The notes: generated by a model from the sequence alone, not told the origin. Positions 1-9,406 are shown, counted from the first letter of the stretch. The stretch: DNA of 64,000 nucleotides from Oligoflexales bacterium (GCA_947494335.1 CANLUT010000001.1:248001-312000), one strand, 5' to 3'. A program made the numbers and translations.

Positions 1-2
1 CC

Positions 3-812
3 TACTGTAAATGGACCATTGGGATTCTGTTTGTTGGTCTTTTTATTTACGTTCTGGTGTCTGATAGCGGCGAGGCTATTCCCCAGAGCGATGTGAAGGC
101 AATTCCGCTTTCTAATGAAATAAATTCGCTACAAATTGACGGCATTCCAGAAATGGTTGCATACGGCCGCGAGACTGATCCCATACAGAAAGTGGCCCCG
201 GCTAGCGGTATTCAAACAAAAGGGTCTGGAAAAATCGCAGGACCAAGGCTAGTTCGGCGAATGCTTAATCTTAGTGTACCTGACGGAGCAATGGCAGAAG
301 CCAATTTGGTTACAGGGGCACGATCGGGGCCGGTCAAGGCGGTGCTGTCGACTGAACTAAAAAGCCGTTTTGGAGAGCATCTTTTACCGGAGGATACCAC
401 GTTAATTGGTTCCGCACAGGCATCTGGTGATCGACTTCAAATTCGGTTTGTGAAAGCGATCTTGCCAGACGGGGACGTGGTCAAAGTATCGGCGGATGCT
501 CTGGATGGTGGGGACAAGACCCCAGGCATCAAAGGATCATTTGTGGCGCGTCAAGGGATGGTCTTAGCGGGAAGCATTGCCTTAAATGCGCTGTCTGGAG
601 TTGCAGATGGTCTTCAGGAAAACGAGGCCGTCGGCGTAGGAATCGCAAAGAAAGCCAATACCCGTAACGCTCTATTAAACGGCGCAAGTCGAGCGTCCCT
701 TGATCAAGCAAAAGAACTGACTCAAGACTTTCGTGAATCCAGCAAATCAATATCAGTCGCCTCAGGAACAAAAATTATTGTCTTTTTTGTTGATGACTCA
801 CAAGGGGGATAG
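3..812 (+). CDS. VirB10/TrbI/TraB-like conjugation protein, 5'-truncated by window edge
   Basis: The listed ORF (57..812) is open upstream to base 3 and encodes a TM segment WTIGILFVGLFIYVLV; C-terminal region LIGSAQASGDRLQIRFVKAILPDGDVVKVSADALD...PGIKGSF...GTKIIVFF resembles VirB10/TrbI C-terminal domains. Confidence 0.6.
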   Translation, partial: YCKWTIGILFVGLFIYVLVSDSGEAIPQSDVKAIPLSNEINSLQIDGIPEMVAYGRETDPIQKVAPASGIQTKGSGKIAGPRLVRRMLNLSVPDGAMAEANLVTGARSGPVKAVLSTELKSRFGEHLLPEDTTLIGSAQASGDRLQIRFVKAILPDGDVVKVSADALDGGDKTPGIKGSFVARQGMVLAGSIALNALSGVADGLQENEAVGVGIAKKANTRNALLNGASRASLDQAKELTQDFRESSKSISVASGTKIIVFFVDDSQGG

Positions 813-2252
813 ATGTCTAACTACTCTAAGGCGCACGAGGATGCGATCTCGCGGAACGCTAATGCCTTTATTGGGATGATGAAAGGCCTTTGTCAGCCAC
901 TGCGAATACTGTGGAGGTCGATTCGGTGTGGCGCTTTGCCAGTTTCACAATGCTTATTGGTAGGATCTTTGGCTCTGTTATTTGTTAGGTTCAAGTTAGA
1001 TGTCGCGATGTTCAAAAAACTTCACCTCATGATGTTTTACCCAACGAATGGTTGGTTTCGCATTGGGTATCTAACTGGAGTTGGTCTGTCGGGAGTGGCA
1101 GTCTGGACAATTTATGCCACTGGTATGCATAACGGGCTCAGGCGGCGTATCACCGAAGCATTAGAGACATCTGGCCTTAAGAATCGACTCGGTAATTGTC
1201 CACGCGTAGTTGGTGAGTGGCCTATTGATGAGACAATTCGGAAACTCAGGCTTACCAACGCCAGTTTGCCTTATGCTGACTTTGTTAGAGCAAGAAGTGG
1301 ACTTGAATCAGGTTTAAAAATCTACATCGATGAGATTCGCGAAATTCGAGAACAGGGTTTGATTGATATCATTTATGCCAAAACCCCGATTCCGTCATTG
1401 GTCGAGTGGGACAAGGAATGGATCAATAAATCGGGGCTGGTGGTCGGAGAGACTCGGTCGAAACTTATTAAGACTAATTTTACTGAAACTCCTCATCTAC
1501 TGGTTGCTGGTCAAACAGGTGGCGGTAAGTCGACATTCCTGCGCCAGATTATCACAGCCCAATATTTGAAAGACTCCGAATCCAATTTCACTTTAATAGA
1601 TCTCAAGGGTGGATTGGAGTTTCAAATGTTTCAGGATCTGGAGCGAATAAATGTGCTGCCTGATTTGAGATCAGCATCAATTGAACTGGCGAAGTTCTCC
1701 GTCACAGTTAAAACTAGAATGGCCCTACTTAAGCGGGAGAAGCACAAAGACCGTGACTCTTATTTGGCGCAGTGTCGGGCTAAAAAGTTAAAACCCGATT
1801 CGGCCATTACGTCTCGAATAATTATTGTCATTGATGAGGCTGCAGAAATGTTTCTTGCAGGAAGCCACTCTTCTGCAAGAGATATTCAAAAAGCGAGGGA
1901 AATCATAAGTCAAATTGCTAGACAGGGCCGAGCCGTAGGTATGCATCTGATTATTGCGACACAGCGTCCCGATAGCAAAGCCCTCGATCCCCAAGTGAAG
2001 GCAAATCTAACCGGTGTCTTATGCTTCCAAATGGCTAATGATGCCTCGAGTATGATCGTACTTGGCTGTGGGCGCGCTACTGATCTACCGCCGATTTCTG
2101 GTCGCGCACTTTGGAAATCGGGTTCACAGATGATCGAAGTCCAAGTTCCGTATATGGCTCCGGAGATTACTGAGGAGCTGCTTGCGACCTTTCATGTTTC
2201 GACTCAGTCTCAAAATAAGAAAATGGTTTCTGAGCTGGGAGATCTCATATGA
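813..2252 (+). CDS. FtsK/SpoIIIE-type DNA translocase of a mobile element
   Basis: N-terminal TM segments; Walker A LLVAGQTGGGKSTFLRQ; Walker B IIIVIDEAAEMFL; ARQGRAVGMHLIIATQRPD motif. Confidence 0.85.
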   Translation: MSNYSKAHEDAISRNANAFIGMMKGLCQPLRILWRSIRCGALPVSQCLLVGSLALLFVRFKLDVAMFKKLHLMMFYPTNGWFRIGYLTGVGLSGVAVWTIYATGMHNGLRRRITEALETSGLKNRLGNCPRVVGEWPIDETIRKLRLTNASLPYADFVRARSGLESGLKIYIDEIREIREQGLIDIIYAKTPIPSLVEWDKEWINKSGLVVGETRSKLIKTNFTETPHLLVAGQTGGGKSTFLRQIITAQYLKDSESNFTLIDLKGGLEFQMFQDLERINVLPDLRSASIELAKFSVTVKTRMALLKREKHKDRDSYLAQCRAKKLKPDSAITSRIIIVIDEAAEMFLAGSHSSARDIQKAREIISQIARQGRAVGMHLIIATQRPDSKALDPQVKANLTGVLCFQMANDASSMIVLGCGRATDLPPISGRALWKSGSQMIEVQVPYMAPEITEELLATFHVSTQSQNKKMVSELGDLI

Positions 2253-3034
2253 GAAGGAAATCAGGAATATGTCTAAATCCGGATAGGGACTACGATCTAT
2301 TGAAATTCATATGGCGCTGGAAGGTTGTCCCTACTGACATTTTACATAAGAGGTTTTTTAGAAGCAGCCTTTTGCGCACTTGTTACAACCGACTCGCAAT
2401 ACTTCGCAGCAGCGGCTATATCGACACCGTGGCTATAAAGGACGCTGCTTGCGTCGCTTGGACTCTGCGCCCCAAAGGATTCAAAAGTATCATAGAATTC
2501 TTGCCAGATGATTGTGACAAAGGCTTTAAATCTGAGTCGCCCAATCACGATGTAATGACATTAAAACTACATTTGGGTGATTATGTATCGGATCCATTAT
2601 ATGACGATCTGATGTTTACGGAACAAGAACTTAGGCGACTTAGTTCGGTACACTATCCAGGGTGGGTTCCCTATGATCTCAACCGTCGACCAGACGGGTA
2701 CATCAAAAGCGGAAGTGGACCTTCAGGAAAAGCGATTGCAATTGAAGTAGAAATTTCTCCAAAATCGGCATCTGAATATGAAACTTTGGGTATGGAATAT
2801 GCGCATTGCTCGCAAATAGAGCGGGTCATTTGGGCGGTGCCCTCTAAATATATCGCCCGCAATTTGAGCTCCATTTTTTCGCAACACAAATCCGATAGCG
2901 GCGCGTTTCATTCAATTGTCCTGCTTGATGACGTTGCTAAAAAGTCATGGGCCAGCCCCGTAATCAATGGTGCAAATCTTGGTTCGACTATACGTCATCT
3001 CCTATCTCCTAGATTGACTAGCCAAAAATCCTAG
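2249..3034 (+). CDS. Replication-relaxation family-like protein
   Basis: Overlaps the FtsK gene by 4 bp; N-terminal winged-helix-like pattern (YDLLKFIWRWKVVPTDILHKRFF...YNRLAILRSSGYI) followed by a nuclease-like EVEISPKSASEY segment. Confidence 0.5.
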   Translation: MRRKSGICLNPDRDYDLLKFIWRWKVVPTDILHKRFFRSSLLRTCYNRLAILRSSGYIDTVAIKDAACVAWTLRPKGFKSIIEFLPDDCDKGFKSESPNHDVMTLKLHLGDYVSDPLYDDLMFTEQELRRLSSVHYPGWVPYDLNRRPDGYIKSGSGPSGKAIAIEVEISPKSASEYETLGMEYAHCSQIERVIWAVPSKYIARNLSSIFSQHKSDSGAFHSIVLLDDVAKKSWASPVINGANLGSTIRHLLSPRLTSQKS

Positions 3035-3164
3035 TTGCGTGGACCCCTGCTCACAGTAGCCCATGTGAAGTCCATGTGTTGTACTGGTGCGGTGCTGGTT
3101 CCAGGGTCAAATTGATTAATCAATCTCAATTGATAGGACGCGCCCTATCGCATTCCGAGTTTTG

Positions 3165-3190
3165 ATGACCCCCATATAAAGGGGGTTTGA
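3165..3190 (+). terminator. Hairpin at end of the transfer-gene operon
   Basis: CCCCCatataaaGGGGGTTT. Confidence 0.45.
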
Positions 3191-3262
3191 CGGTCAGTCA
3201 AATAAATAGACTTAATTTTAGCGTAAATAATTTGATTTTGTGTGCTCTTAGGACGTTGGCAA

Positions 3263-3297
3263 AAGGCCACCCCTAAACTCTAGGGGTAGCCTTCTTC
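3263..3297. terminator. Bidirectional hairpin terminator candidate
   Basis: AGGCcACCCCTAaactcTAGGGGTaGCCTTCTT between converging genes. Confidence 0.6.
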
Positions 3298-3312
3298 ATT
3301 GGAGCGACCGAA

Positions 3313-3726
3313 TTAAAACGGAATGCCATCAAACGGATCTGGAAGCCCCGATTCCTTTTGTAGCATTGAAAGGAATGACGGCATCTCATTTAGTAATTTA
3401 ATCCGAACATGTCCTTTCGCCTCTATAAGCGGTCTCTGTTCTGAGATCTTCCACGAATCGCAGTAGTCCCTATAATACTGCTGTTCGTAAACCAGTCTCA
3501 TTCCTTGGTTCTGATATTCCATCCAGCAAATTAATTCTCGGACCGTGTCAGATGAGGTGCTTGTAATCATCCTAAGAGTCTTGGAAATTCCATTTTCTTT
3601 AAGATGACGTTCAATCGATTTGATATCGGATGAGGCGCGATCCAAAGTCGCTAGATTTTGAGCGAATTGTGCTTCGTTCTTAAAGAAAGATGCAAGCGCC
3701 TCATTGTTAATCAACATTTCTCCCAT
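3313..3726 (-). CDS. Hypothetical protein (element cargo)
   Basis: 137-aa ORF with its own intergenic space; RBS-like AGGAGG region upstream on the minus strand not verified. Confidence 0.5.
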   Translation of the reverse strand: MGEMLINNEALASFFKNEAQFAQNLATLDRASSDIKSIERHLKENGISKTLRMITSTSSDTVRELICWMEYQNQGMRLVYEQQYYRDYCDSWKISEQRPLIEAKGHVRIKLLNEMPSFLSMLQKESGLPDPFDGIPF

Positions 3727-3819
3727 AGTTTTTATGCTCCATAAATAAAAGGAGGTTTACTTGATGTAATACGGCATCAAGCAAAATCAAGTTAAAGATA
3801 ATTGAACGGTGATTAAAGG

Positions 3820-3949
3820 CCAATCAAGGCGGAAAATATTGCCATTCAAAGCAATTACGTCACTCAAGACCCAAAACATTGCCACTCAAAGCTATCAGTC
3901 ACTCAAGACCTAAAACATTGCCACTCAAGGCTCACTCACCATTCAAGGT
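3820..3949. repeat. Iteron-like array of [CT]CA[CTA]TCAA[AG][GA]C
   Basis: Seven motif copies at 3820, 3842, 3860, 3882, 3899, 3921, 3939 with alternating ~22/18 bp spacing, i.e. a ~40 bp higher-order repeat. Confidence 0.75.
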
Positions 3950-4102
3950 GACCTAAATTGACTCAGGTTTGCAGGTGATAATTTATTTTTAAATAGTTGT
4001 CAATTGCCTGAATGCGCATTTTTTGTGGGGCAGAATGCGTGAAATTTTAATTAACAGGTAGGTTTTCGCTTTGCATCGCATAAAACTTTTTAGGAGGATT
4101 AA

Positions 4103-4324
4103 ATGCAATTGAACCGTCTAATTATACTTACATTTTTTTTGAACCTCAGTAGTTGCGCTTCGCTAGATATGAGCAACGCAACTAAGCAAACGGCAGGACA
4201 GCCAAAACTGAGTCAGCCTAAATACAAGACCATATGGGTTCCCGACAAAATTGAAGGTGATCGTTACATTGAAGGCCACAGAGTTCATATAATTGAGGAG
4301 GCTGGTAGATGGTTGAGCGAATAG
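4103..4324 (+). CDS. Small predicted lipoprotein of the element
   Basis: Signal peptide with lipobox-like LSSC; AGGAGG RBS at 4092. Confidence 0.6.
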   Translation: MQLNRLIILTFFLNLSSCASLDMSNATKQTAGQPKLSQPKYKTIWVPDKIEGDRYIEGHRVHIIEEAGRWLSE

Positions 4325-4692
4325 ATTCTGAAAACCGACCTGTAAAATCAAAGCCACGTCACCCGGATCGGGTGGTTTTGAAACCGGATCATCTCAGTAA
4401 AATTCAAGGCTGGATCGCACAAGTTACAAGCAAACACCGAGGCGTGAAAATCACAAAGAATGACCTAGTTACATGGCTGATTGATTCTCAGCCGGATTTA
4501 TTGTCTGACGTAAATGAGTCTGATCTAGCGCGACGACACTATGATGAGGAGCGATTTCTTCGCGAGACCTTGGCAAATTTTAAGAAATTTAAGACTCAGG
4601 GTGTTCCATTTGATTGGCAAAAAGAGGTGCTTAGCAAAGCTCAGCAATTTGATAAAAAACAGCGTAAAAAAAGGCTTAAAATTGAAAAATAA
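4309..4692 (+). CDS. Hypothetical protein of the element
   Basis: 127-aa ORF overlapping the lipoprotein gene; charged, coiled-coil-like C-terminus. Confidence 0.6.
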   Translation: MVERIDSENRPVKSKPRHPDRVVLKPDHLSKIQGWIAQVTSKHRGVKITKNDLVTWLIDSQPDLLSDVNESDLARRHYDEERFLRETLANFKKFKTQGVPFDWQKEVLSKAQQFDKKQRKKRLKIEK

Positions 4693-4706
4693 ACGTCACT
4701 CAAAAG

Positions 4707-4988
4707 TTGAAAAAACATGAGGGGAATGATACTTTGAAACATGAAAGTTTGATTGGCGAATGCGCCAACCAATTGCTCTTTGACAACGATTCATTTCACG
4801 GTTGGATAGCCACAGCGCAAGCTGCGGCCTACTTAAAAATTTCCCCGAATGCATTGAGAATTATGGTGCATCGCGGAAAAGTCAAAACTCACAAGTTGGG
4901 GAGTAGGCTGAGGTTTCAACTTCAAGACTTGAGGGAGTGCCTCTCAAAGAAGGAGCTGTTACATGGCTATTCAAGTGGAAAAAAATAG
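4707..4988 (+). CDS. Excisionase-like helix-turn-helix protein
   Basis: WIATAQAAAYLKISPNALRIMVHRGKVKTHKLGSRLRFQLQDLRECL is a MerR/excisionase-type HTH; directly upstream of the integrase. Confidence 0.7.
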   Translation: MKKHEGNDTLKHESLIGECANQLLFDNDSFHGWIATAQAAAYLKISPNALRIMVHRGKVKTHKLGSRLRFQLQDLRECLSKKELLHGYSSGKK

Positions 4989-6060
4989 TGAGGGGAAAAA
5001 GACCTTTGTCGTCTACTGTGATGGTATCGATAGTCGGGGGCAGCGGATACAAATGCGTCGCCGCGGAGTCAAAACTGAAAAAGAGGCCCGTGCCGTTGAA
5101 TTTGAGCTTCGTCGACAAATTGCAAATCAAAAAGATCAAGTTCCAAGTTATACATGGAATGAGTGGTTTCAGATTTGTTTAGAGCGGATGAAGCTGGAAT
5201 ATAAACCCTCGACCATCATTGAGTACCTCGGAAAGCATACCAACTGGATTCAGCCAGTTATCGGTGAGAAGTTGCTTGATGAAGTAACGCCCCAAGATGT
5301 GCATGACATCGTCTATAGCAATAAGACAGATGTCACGTGGTATACTCGCCGAGGAACGCTAAGGCGCATTCATAGAATTTTCCAAATGGCGATCGATGAT
5401 GGGTTAGTCAAAAACAATCCGGCATCTAGAATCAGGGTGAAAGTTCCAGAGGCGCGTAAAGCCGTACTCAATCGAAATCAAATAGACAAACTTCTCTTAG
5501 AAGCCAAACGAGTCGGACATCGTTTTTATGATGTTTGGGTTTTGGCGGTCATGACGGGGATGCGGTCAGGTGAGCTTTATGAGTTGAAATGGACTGATAT
5601 CTGTTTTGATCAGAAAGTTATTTGGGTGCAAAGAGGTTGGACATCCAAAAATGGAGTTGGGACGACTAAGAGTTCACGGCATCGAGTAGTTCCGCTATCA
5701 GGAGAGCTTGATTTGTTCCTTAAGGAGTTAAGGCTCCGCGGGGAAGTTGCAGGTGGCTATGTCCTGCCGCGACTTAACGAATGGACCCGAGGCAACCAAG
5801 CACAAGTTTTACGAGACTTTTGTTTGGGCATAGGGATCACGCCTATCAAGTTTCACGACCTGAGAGCAACGTTCATAACCCAGATGCTCGCAAATGGGGT
5901 ATCTTTAGCTCATGTCATGGCTCTAGTGGGGCATGCAGAGATTAAGACAACCCAGGGGTATTTGAGGCTTGCAGGGTTGGAGCTGAAAGGTACTACCGAA
6001 TCACTTGGCATTAGCTTGCCAAGAGTAACGGAGGCAAAGGTCATAAAAATGCGAGGATAG
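4963..6060 (+). CDS. Tyrosine site-specific recombinase (integrase)
   Basis: TGMRSGELYELKW (Arg I), HDLRATFITQML (HxxR), LVGHAEIKTTQGYL (H...Y); N-terminal Arm/SAM-like region. Confidence 0.9.
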   Translation: MAIQVEKNSEGKKTFVVYCDGIDSRGQRIQMRRRGVKTEKEARAVEFELRRQIANQKDQVPSYTWNEWFQICLERMKLEYKPSTIIEYLGKHTNWIQPVIGEKLLDEVTPQDVHDIVYSNKTDVTWYTRRGTLRRIHRIFQMAIDDGLVKNNPASRIRVKVPEARKAVLNRNQIDKLLLEAKRVGHRFYDVWVLAVMTGMRSGELYELKWTDICFDQKVIWVQRGWTSKNGVGTTKSSRHRVVPLSGELDLFLKELRLRGEVAGGYVLPRLNEWTRGNQAQVLRDFCLGIGITPIKFHDLRATFITQMLANGVSLAHVMALVGHAEIKTTQGYLRLAGLELKGTTESLGISLPRVTEAKVIKMRG

Positions 6061-6065
6061 GTGCA

Positions 6066-6095
6066 GTAGGGAAGTCCCTACCAGTCCCTACCAGC
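6066..6095. repeat. Small direct/inverted repeat beside the integrase (att-site candidate)
   Basis: GTAGGGAAGTCCCTAC inverted repeat followed by tandem AGTCCCTACC AGTCCCTACC immediately after the int stop codon. Confidence 0.45.
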
Positions 6096-6172
6096 AGAAT
6101 TAGAGTTTCTTGTGATATTGAATGGTTGGGTCGTCTCACGACGATCCCGCCATTTTTCCTCAAGATAAAGTT

Positions 6173-6206
6173 AATCCTCAGCTTTCAAACTGAGGATTTT
6201 TTGTTT
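6173..6206. terminator. Rho-independent terminator
   Basis: ATCCTCAGctttcaaaCTGAGGATTTTTTG. Confidence 0.75.
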
Positions 6207-6234
6207 TCTGATGATGGGCGGAGACCAATATCAC

Positions 6235-6603
6235 TCAATCATCACTGATCCGTCGCATGTAGATTTCAAAGCGGCCGCGAATCTCATTCGGAGAAAAAAT
6301 GACCTTTTCTGGCATGTCTTCTGGCAGCGGAGGGCCTCCGGCAGAGATGTTTACTGAGGACGTGTCTTTGGCTAGGAGGTCTTGATCGGAGGGAGCAAAA
6401 CAAAGGCTTTCCATGGAGACACCAAGCTCTCGGGCGACGGCGTAGAGGTGCTCGATCTTTCTTGGCTGTACGCCTGACATCCAGTCACTTAAGACTTGTT
6501 TGGCCACACCAGTTTTACGCGACAGTTGCGCGGCGGTTAGACTGCGATCTTTGAGTAGTGTGGCTAAATTATGTCGAAGCCTGAAATTGACGTCTGTGGC
6601 CAT
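6235..6603 (-). CDS. XRE-family HTH regulator (tandem paralog A)
   Basis: FRLRHNLATLLKDRSLTAAQLSRKTGVAKQVLSDWMSGVQPRKIEHLYAVARELGVSMESLCF. Confidence 0.85.
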   Translation of the reverse strand: MATDVNFRLRHNLATLLKDRSLTAAQLSRKTGVAKQVLSDWMSGVQPRKIEHLYAVARELGVSMESLCFAPSDQDLLAKDTSSVNISAGGPPLPEDMPEKVIFSPNEIRGRFEIYMRRISDD

Positions 6604-6717
6604 TCGTAAATCTCCCCAAAACAAGAACAAACCACAAGATTCCGCTTTAAAGCGTGTTCTGATAAGTCGAGTCCGGCCAAACCTCGCAAAATCCGAAATT
6701 GCGGACAATCGCAAATC

Positions 6718-7059
6718 TCACTCATCACTGATTCGTCTGAGGTAGACTTCAAATCGTCCTCGAAGCTCGGGGATATCAATTCCCGACGCGCCGTTAGTGT
6801 TCGTGTGTGGTGGTGAAGATTTTTTACCTGCAAAGAGTTCACCGTCGCTTGTCGCAAAACAAAGAGTCTCCAGTGAGACCTCGAGTGTTTGCGCCACAAC
6901 ATAAAGTTGCTCAAGCTTGCGCGGTTGAACGCCTGCCATCCAGTCGCTTAGTACCTGCTTAGCCACGCCCGTTTTACGCGACAATTCAGCAGCAGTCATG
7001 CCGCGCTCGCGCAGAAGGGCTGCGAGGTTTTGTCTAAGGCGAAATTGCGATGTCTCCAT
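6718..7059 (-). CDS. XRE-family HTH regulator (tandem paralog B)
   Basis: FRLRQNLAALLRERGMTAAELSRKTGVAKQVLSDWMAGVQPRKLEQLYVVAQTLEVSLETLCF; C-terminal RGRFEVYLRRISDE matches paralog A. Confidence 0.85.
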   Translation of the reverse strand: METSQFRLRQNLAALLRERGMTAAELSRKTGVAKQVLSDWMAGVQPRKLEQLYVVAQTLEVSLETLCFATSDGELFAGKKSSPPHTNTNGASGIDIPELRGRFEVYLRRISDE

Positions 7060-7235
7060 AAGGCTTGTCCCCCAAGGGTTATACGTCTTTGTCTCGGGGT
7101 GCCTTATCGCAAATCGGCGTGACATCGGAGGTCACGGCAAACAGACTACTCGTCCGATAGTTCGGATTTCCCGTGGCATTTCGTTAAGTTTGCCCCGCTA
7201 AGGTCCGTATAGTGGAGGACTAGGGGAGGTCCTTA

Positions 7236-7580
7236 ATGGGTATCAAATGGCTTGTTTTATGCGTTTTGCTGCATGGCTGCAAAAAGCCACCTAAGGATGA
7301 TCGTCGCACGATGATCAGGGTCACAGGAGCTGCGGGCATTGAGTTTTCAGGCTCGATAGGCAGCGTTGGGACGTCATCATCGGTGAGTGGGGTGACCCCG
7401 CAAGATTTTGCGTTATCAAAAGAAGAGCCCATTGCAGGCGTTATTCAAAAGTCTACGTCCGGTGATCTGCGTGAGCTGGTCGTGGAGTGCTGGTTTGACA
7501 GTGAGGAGGCTTACGAGACTGCACGCACCACGACCGAGTATGGGATCGCGTCTGTCTCGTGCCGCCGCCCGACCCGCTAA
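7236..7580 (+). CDS. Hypothetical predicted lipoprotein
   Basis: Short signal-like N-terminus ending LLHGC. Confidence 0.5.
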   Translation: MGIKWLVLCVLLHGCKKPPKDDRRTMIRVTGAAGIEFSGSIGSVGTSSSVSGVTPQDFALSKEEPIAGVIQKSTSGDLRELVVECWFDSEEAYETARTTTEYGIASVSCRRPTR

Positions 7581-7740
7581 TTTAACGCCTTTTTGGGCTC
7601 CTGAGCCCTCAAATGAAGACGCGAATATCCTTGGTTTTTCGCCTAGGGGGCAAATCTTTCTAAAGCCTTCCTAAGCCTGGGCCGATCGCCTTTTTATGAG
7701 TGCCTATCGGCACTTGGCCTTGGGGTGCGGTGGAGTCTTC

Positions 7741-8781
7741 ATGTCTCGTGGTCGCAACAGTCAGTCGTCTCGTCAGATTGTCCTTCAGCAGATGCTGCAG
7801 GCCGCTGGTCGTCGTGGTCTGTCTCCGCGTGAGATCACAGAAAAGCTCAAAGACCGAGGTTATGAGGTTACGAAGCGAACGATTCACCGAGATCTCGAGG
7901 GACTTCAGGCCGCAGGTATTCCCGTATCCGAATCAGGATCCAAGTCCGATGACGGCGGTGTGCGGTGGACGATTGATGTGGGTCAGGGGACATCGGTGCG
8001 TTCTGGGCAGTCAGCCGTTCTCAAAATTTCACCGCGCCAGCTTGCTGGGCTTTATTTTGCCAAGGAGCAATTTAAGACGCTGGCGCGCAGTGAATTATTC
8101 ACAGGGCTAGATCATTTCTTTGAGCAGGTGAGTGATCTGATCGGTAGCCGTAACCGTGAACTCCTCGATGAATTTGCAAGAGACTTTTACGTCTCCCACG
8201 CCGACTCTGCCATTCTTGGCGCGACCTCAGACGTGGTCGAAACCATTCACGCAGCCATCATCGAAGGACACTGCATCAAGGCGCAGTACCAATCCGCAAA
8301 TTCCGGGACTGACCGCATCCGCGAGCTTGGGCCACATTATCTCTGCTACATGGACCGAGGCCTTTATCTGGTGGCTGAAGACCTGGAAGAGTCTAAAATT
8401 AAAAACTTCGCCGTCCCGCGCATCAAGTCCGCAGAGCTGATGGATAAGCCATATGAGGGACAAAAGACCTCGCCAGAGGCATTCTACAGTGAAAGCTTTG
8501 GTGCTTGGAGATCTGAGGGTGCAGTCCCTGTAGAGATCAAGGTCATCAAGTCTCGCGCCCCATTCGTCGCAGAGCGTCAGTGGCATCCCTCGCAGGAGAT
8601 CATCAAACATCGCGATGGCTCCATCACCCTAAAGCTTAAGGTCGGGCTTACTCCCACATTGGTGGGCTGGATTTTAAGCCTTGGTGACCACGCTGAAGTG
8701 ATCACCCCTCAACGCCTCAAAGACGACGTCTGCAAAGCAGCGCTTGCCGTCGCTGCACGCTACCGCAAGAAGGCGGGTTAA
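7741..8781 (+). CDS. HTH + WYL-domain transcriptional regulator
   Basis: GLSPREITEKLKDRGYEVTKRTIHRDLEGLQAAGIPV HTH; ELGPHYLCYMDRGLYLVAEDLEESKIKNFAVPRIKSAEL WYL-like core. Confidence 0.8.
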   Translation: MSRGRNSQSSRQIVLQQMLQAAGRRGLSPREITEKLKDRGYEVTKRTIHRDLEGLQAAGIPVSESGSKSDDGGVRWTIDVGQGTSVRSGQSAVLKISPRQLAGLYFAKEQFKTLARSELFTGLDHFFEQVSDLIGSRNRELLDEFARDFYVSHADSAILGATSDVVETIHAAIIEGHCIKAQYQSANSGTDRIRELGPHYLCYMDRGLYLVAEDLEESKIKNFAVPRIKSAELMDKPYEGQKTSPEAFYSESFGAWRSEGAVPVEIKVIKSRAPFVAERQWHPSQEIIKHRDGSITLKLKVGLTPTLVGWILSLGDHAEVITPQRLKDDVCKAALAVAARYRKKAG

Positions 8782-8815
8782 CTTGGTGCTGGATTCTGAT
8801 CTGGCTAAGATCCGG

Positions 8816-9037
8816 CTAAGATCCGGTCTTTTTCCATTTAAAACTGGGAGCTCTCTTGGTTTCCATACAGTCTTTTAGGTAGAGATTTATCAGTGTCTGA
8901 TAGGGAATACCCGTCTGATCAGCGAGCTTTTGAAAATAGGCTACGACATCTATATCTAGACGTATCGTTGTTCTTGATTTTAGCTGTTTGGAATAAGGGT
9001 TCTTTTTAGCTTTTGAAAAGTCGTATTGTTTTCTCAT
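8816..9037 (-). CDS. BrnA-like antitoxin (module 1)
   Basis: RTTIRLDIDVVAYFQKLADQTGIPYQTLINLYLKDC ribbon-helix-helix; overlaps the toxin by 4 bp. Confidence 0.8.
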   Translation of the reverse strand: MRKQYDFSKAKKNPYSKQLKSRTTIRLDIDVVAYFQKLADQTGIPYQTLINLYLKDCMETKRAPSFKWKKTGS

Positions 9038-9324
9038 GTGCTGTCACCTGTGTATTGTCTTGCCTCGAACTTCGTCGCTTTCCTTGCGGAGATGATGCGA
9101 ATGACTTCATCTTCTTGTCGATACGAGTGAACAACGACCAGTAATCGCATCCCGCTGCTCATTCCAAGTATAATGAACCGGTCTTCTTGGGCTGAATGAT
9201 CCGGATCTACGAGTAGCCGCGCACGGTCATCATAAAATACAGAACTGGCCTCGTGGAAAGACACACCATGCTTCGCCCGATTGCTTAGATCCTTTAGCTG
9301 ATCCCAGCGAAAGAAATCAGACAT
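9034..9324 (-). CDS. BrnT-like toxin (module 1)
   Basis: FRWDQLKDLSNRAKHGVSFHEASSVFYDD...EDRFIILGMSSGMRLLVVVHSYR...IRIISARKATKFEARQY. Confidence 0.88.
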   Translation of the reverse strand: MSDFFRWDQLKDLSNRAKHGVSFHEASSVFYDDRARLLVDPDHSAQEDRFIILGMSSGMRLLVVVHSYRQEDEVIRIISARKATKFEARQYTGDST

Positions 9325-9406
9325 ATTGTAACACCTCAAAATCAGACTGTACACACATTATATGTACATAAATAAATTATCTACCCATCGAATCTTCCTA
9401 GAGTTA

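Noticed and set aside
3830-3950. CRISPR array
   Set aside because: Repeats are short, degenerate and spaced 18-22 bp without unique ~30-bp spacers or cas genes; better explained as iterons
6120-6155. tRNA 3' fragment as integration target
   Set aside because: No TTC-type T-loop or coherent acceptor end; only a hairpin is supported
8800-8828. Tandem GGCTAAGATCC repeat near the BrnA1 stop codon
   Set aside because: Only two short units; probably a local slippage duplication of no clear significance
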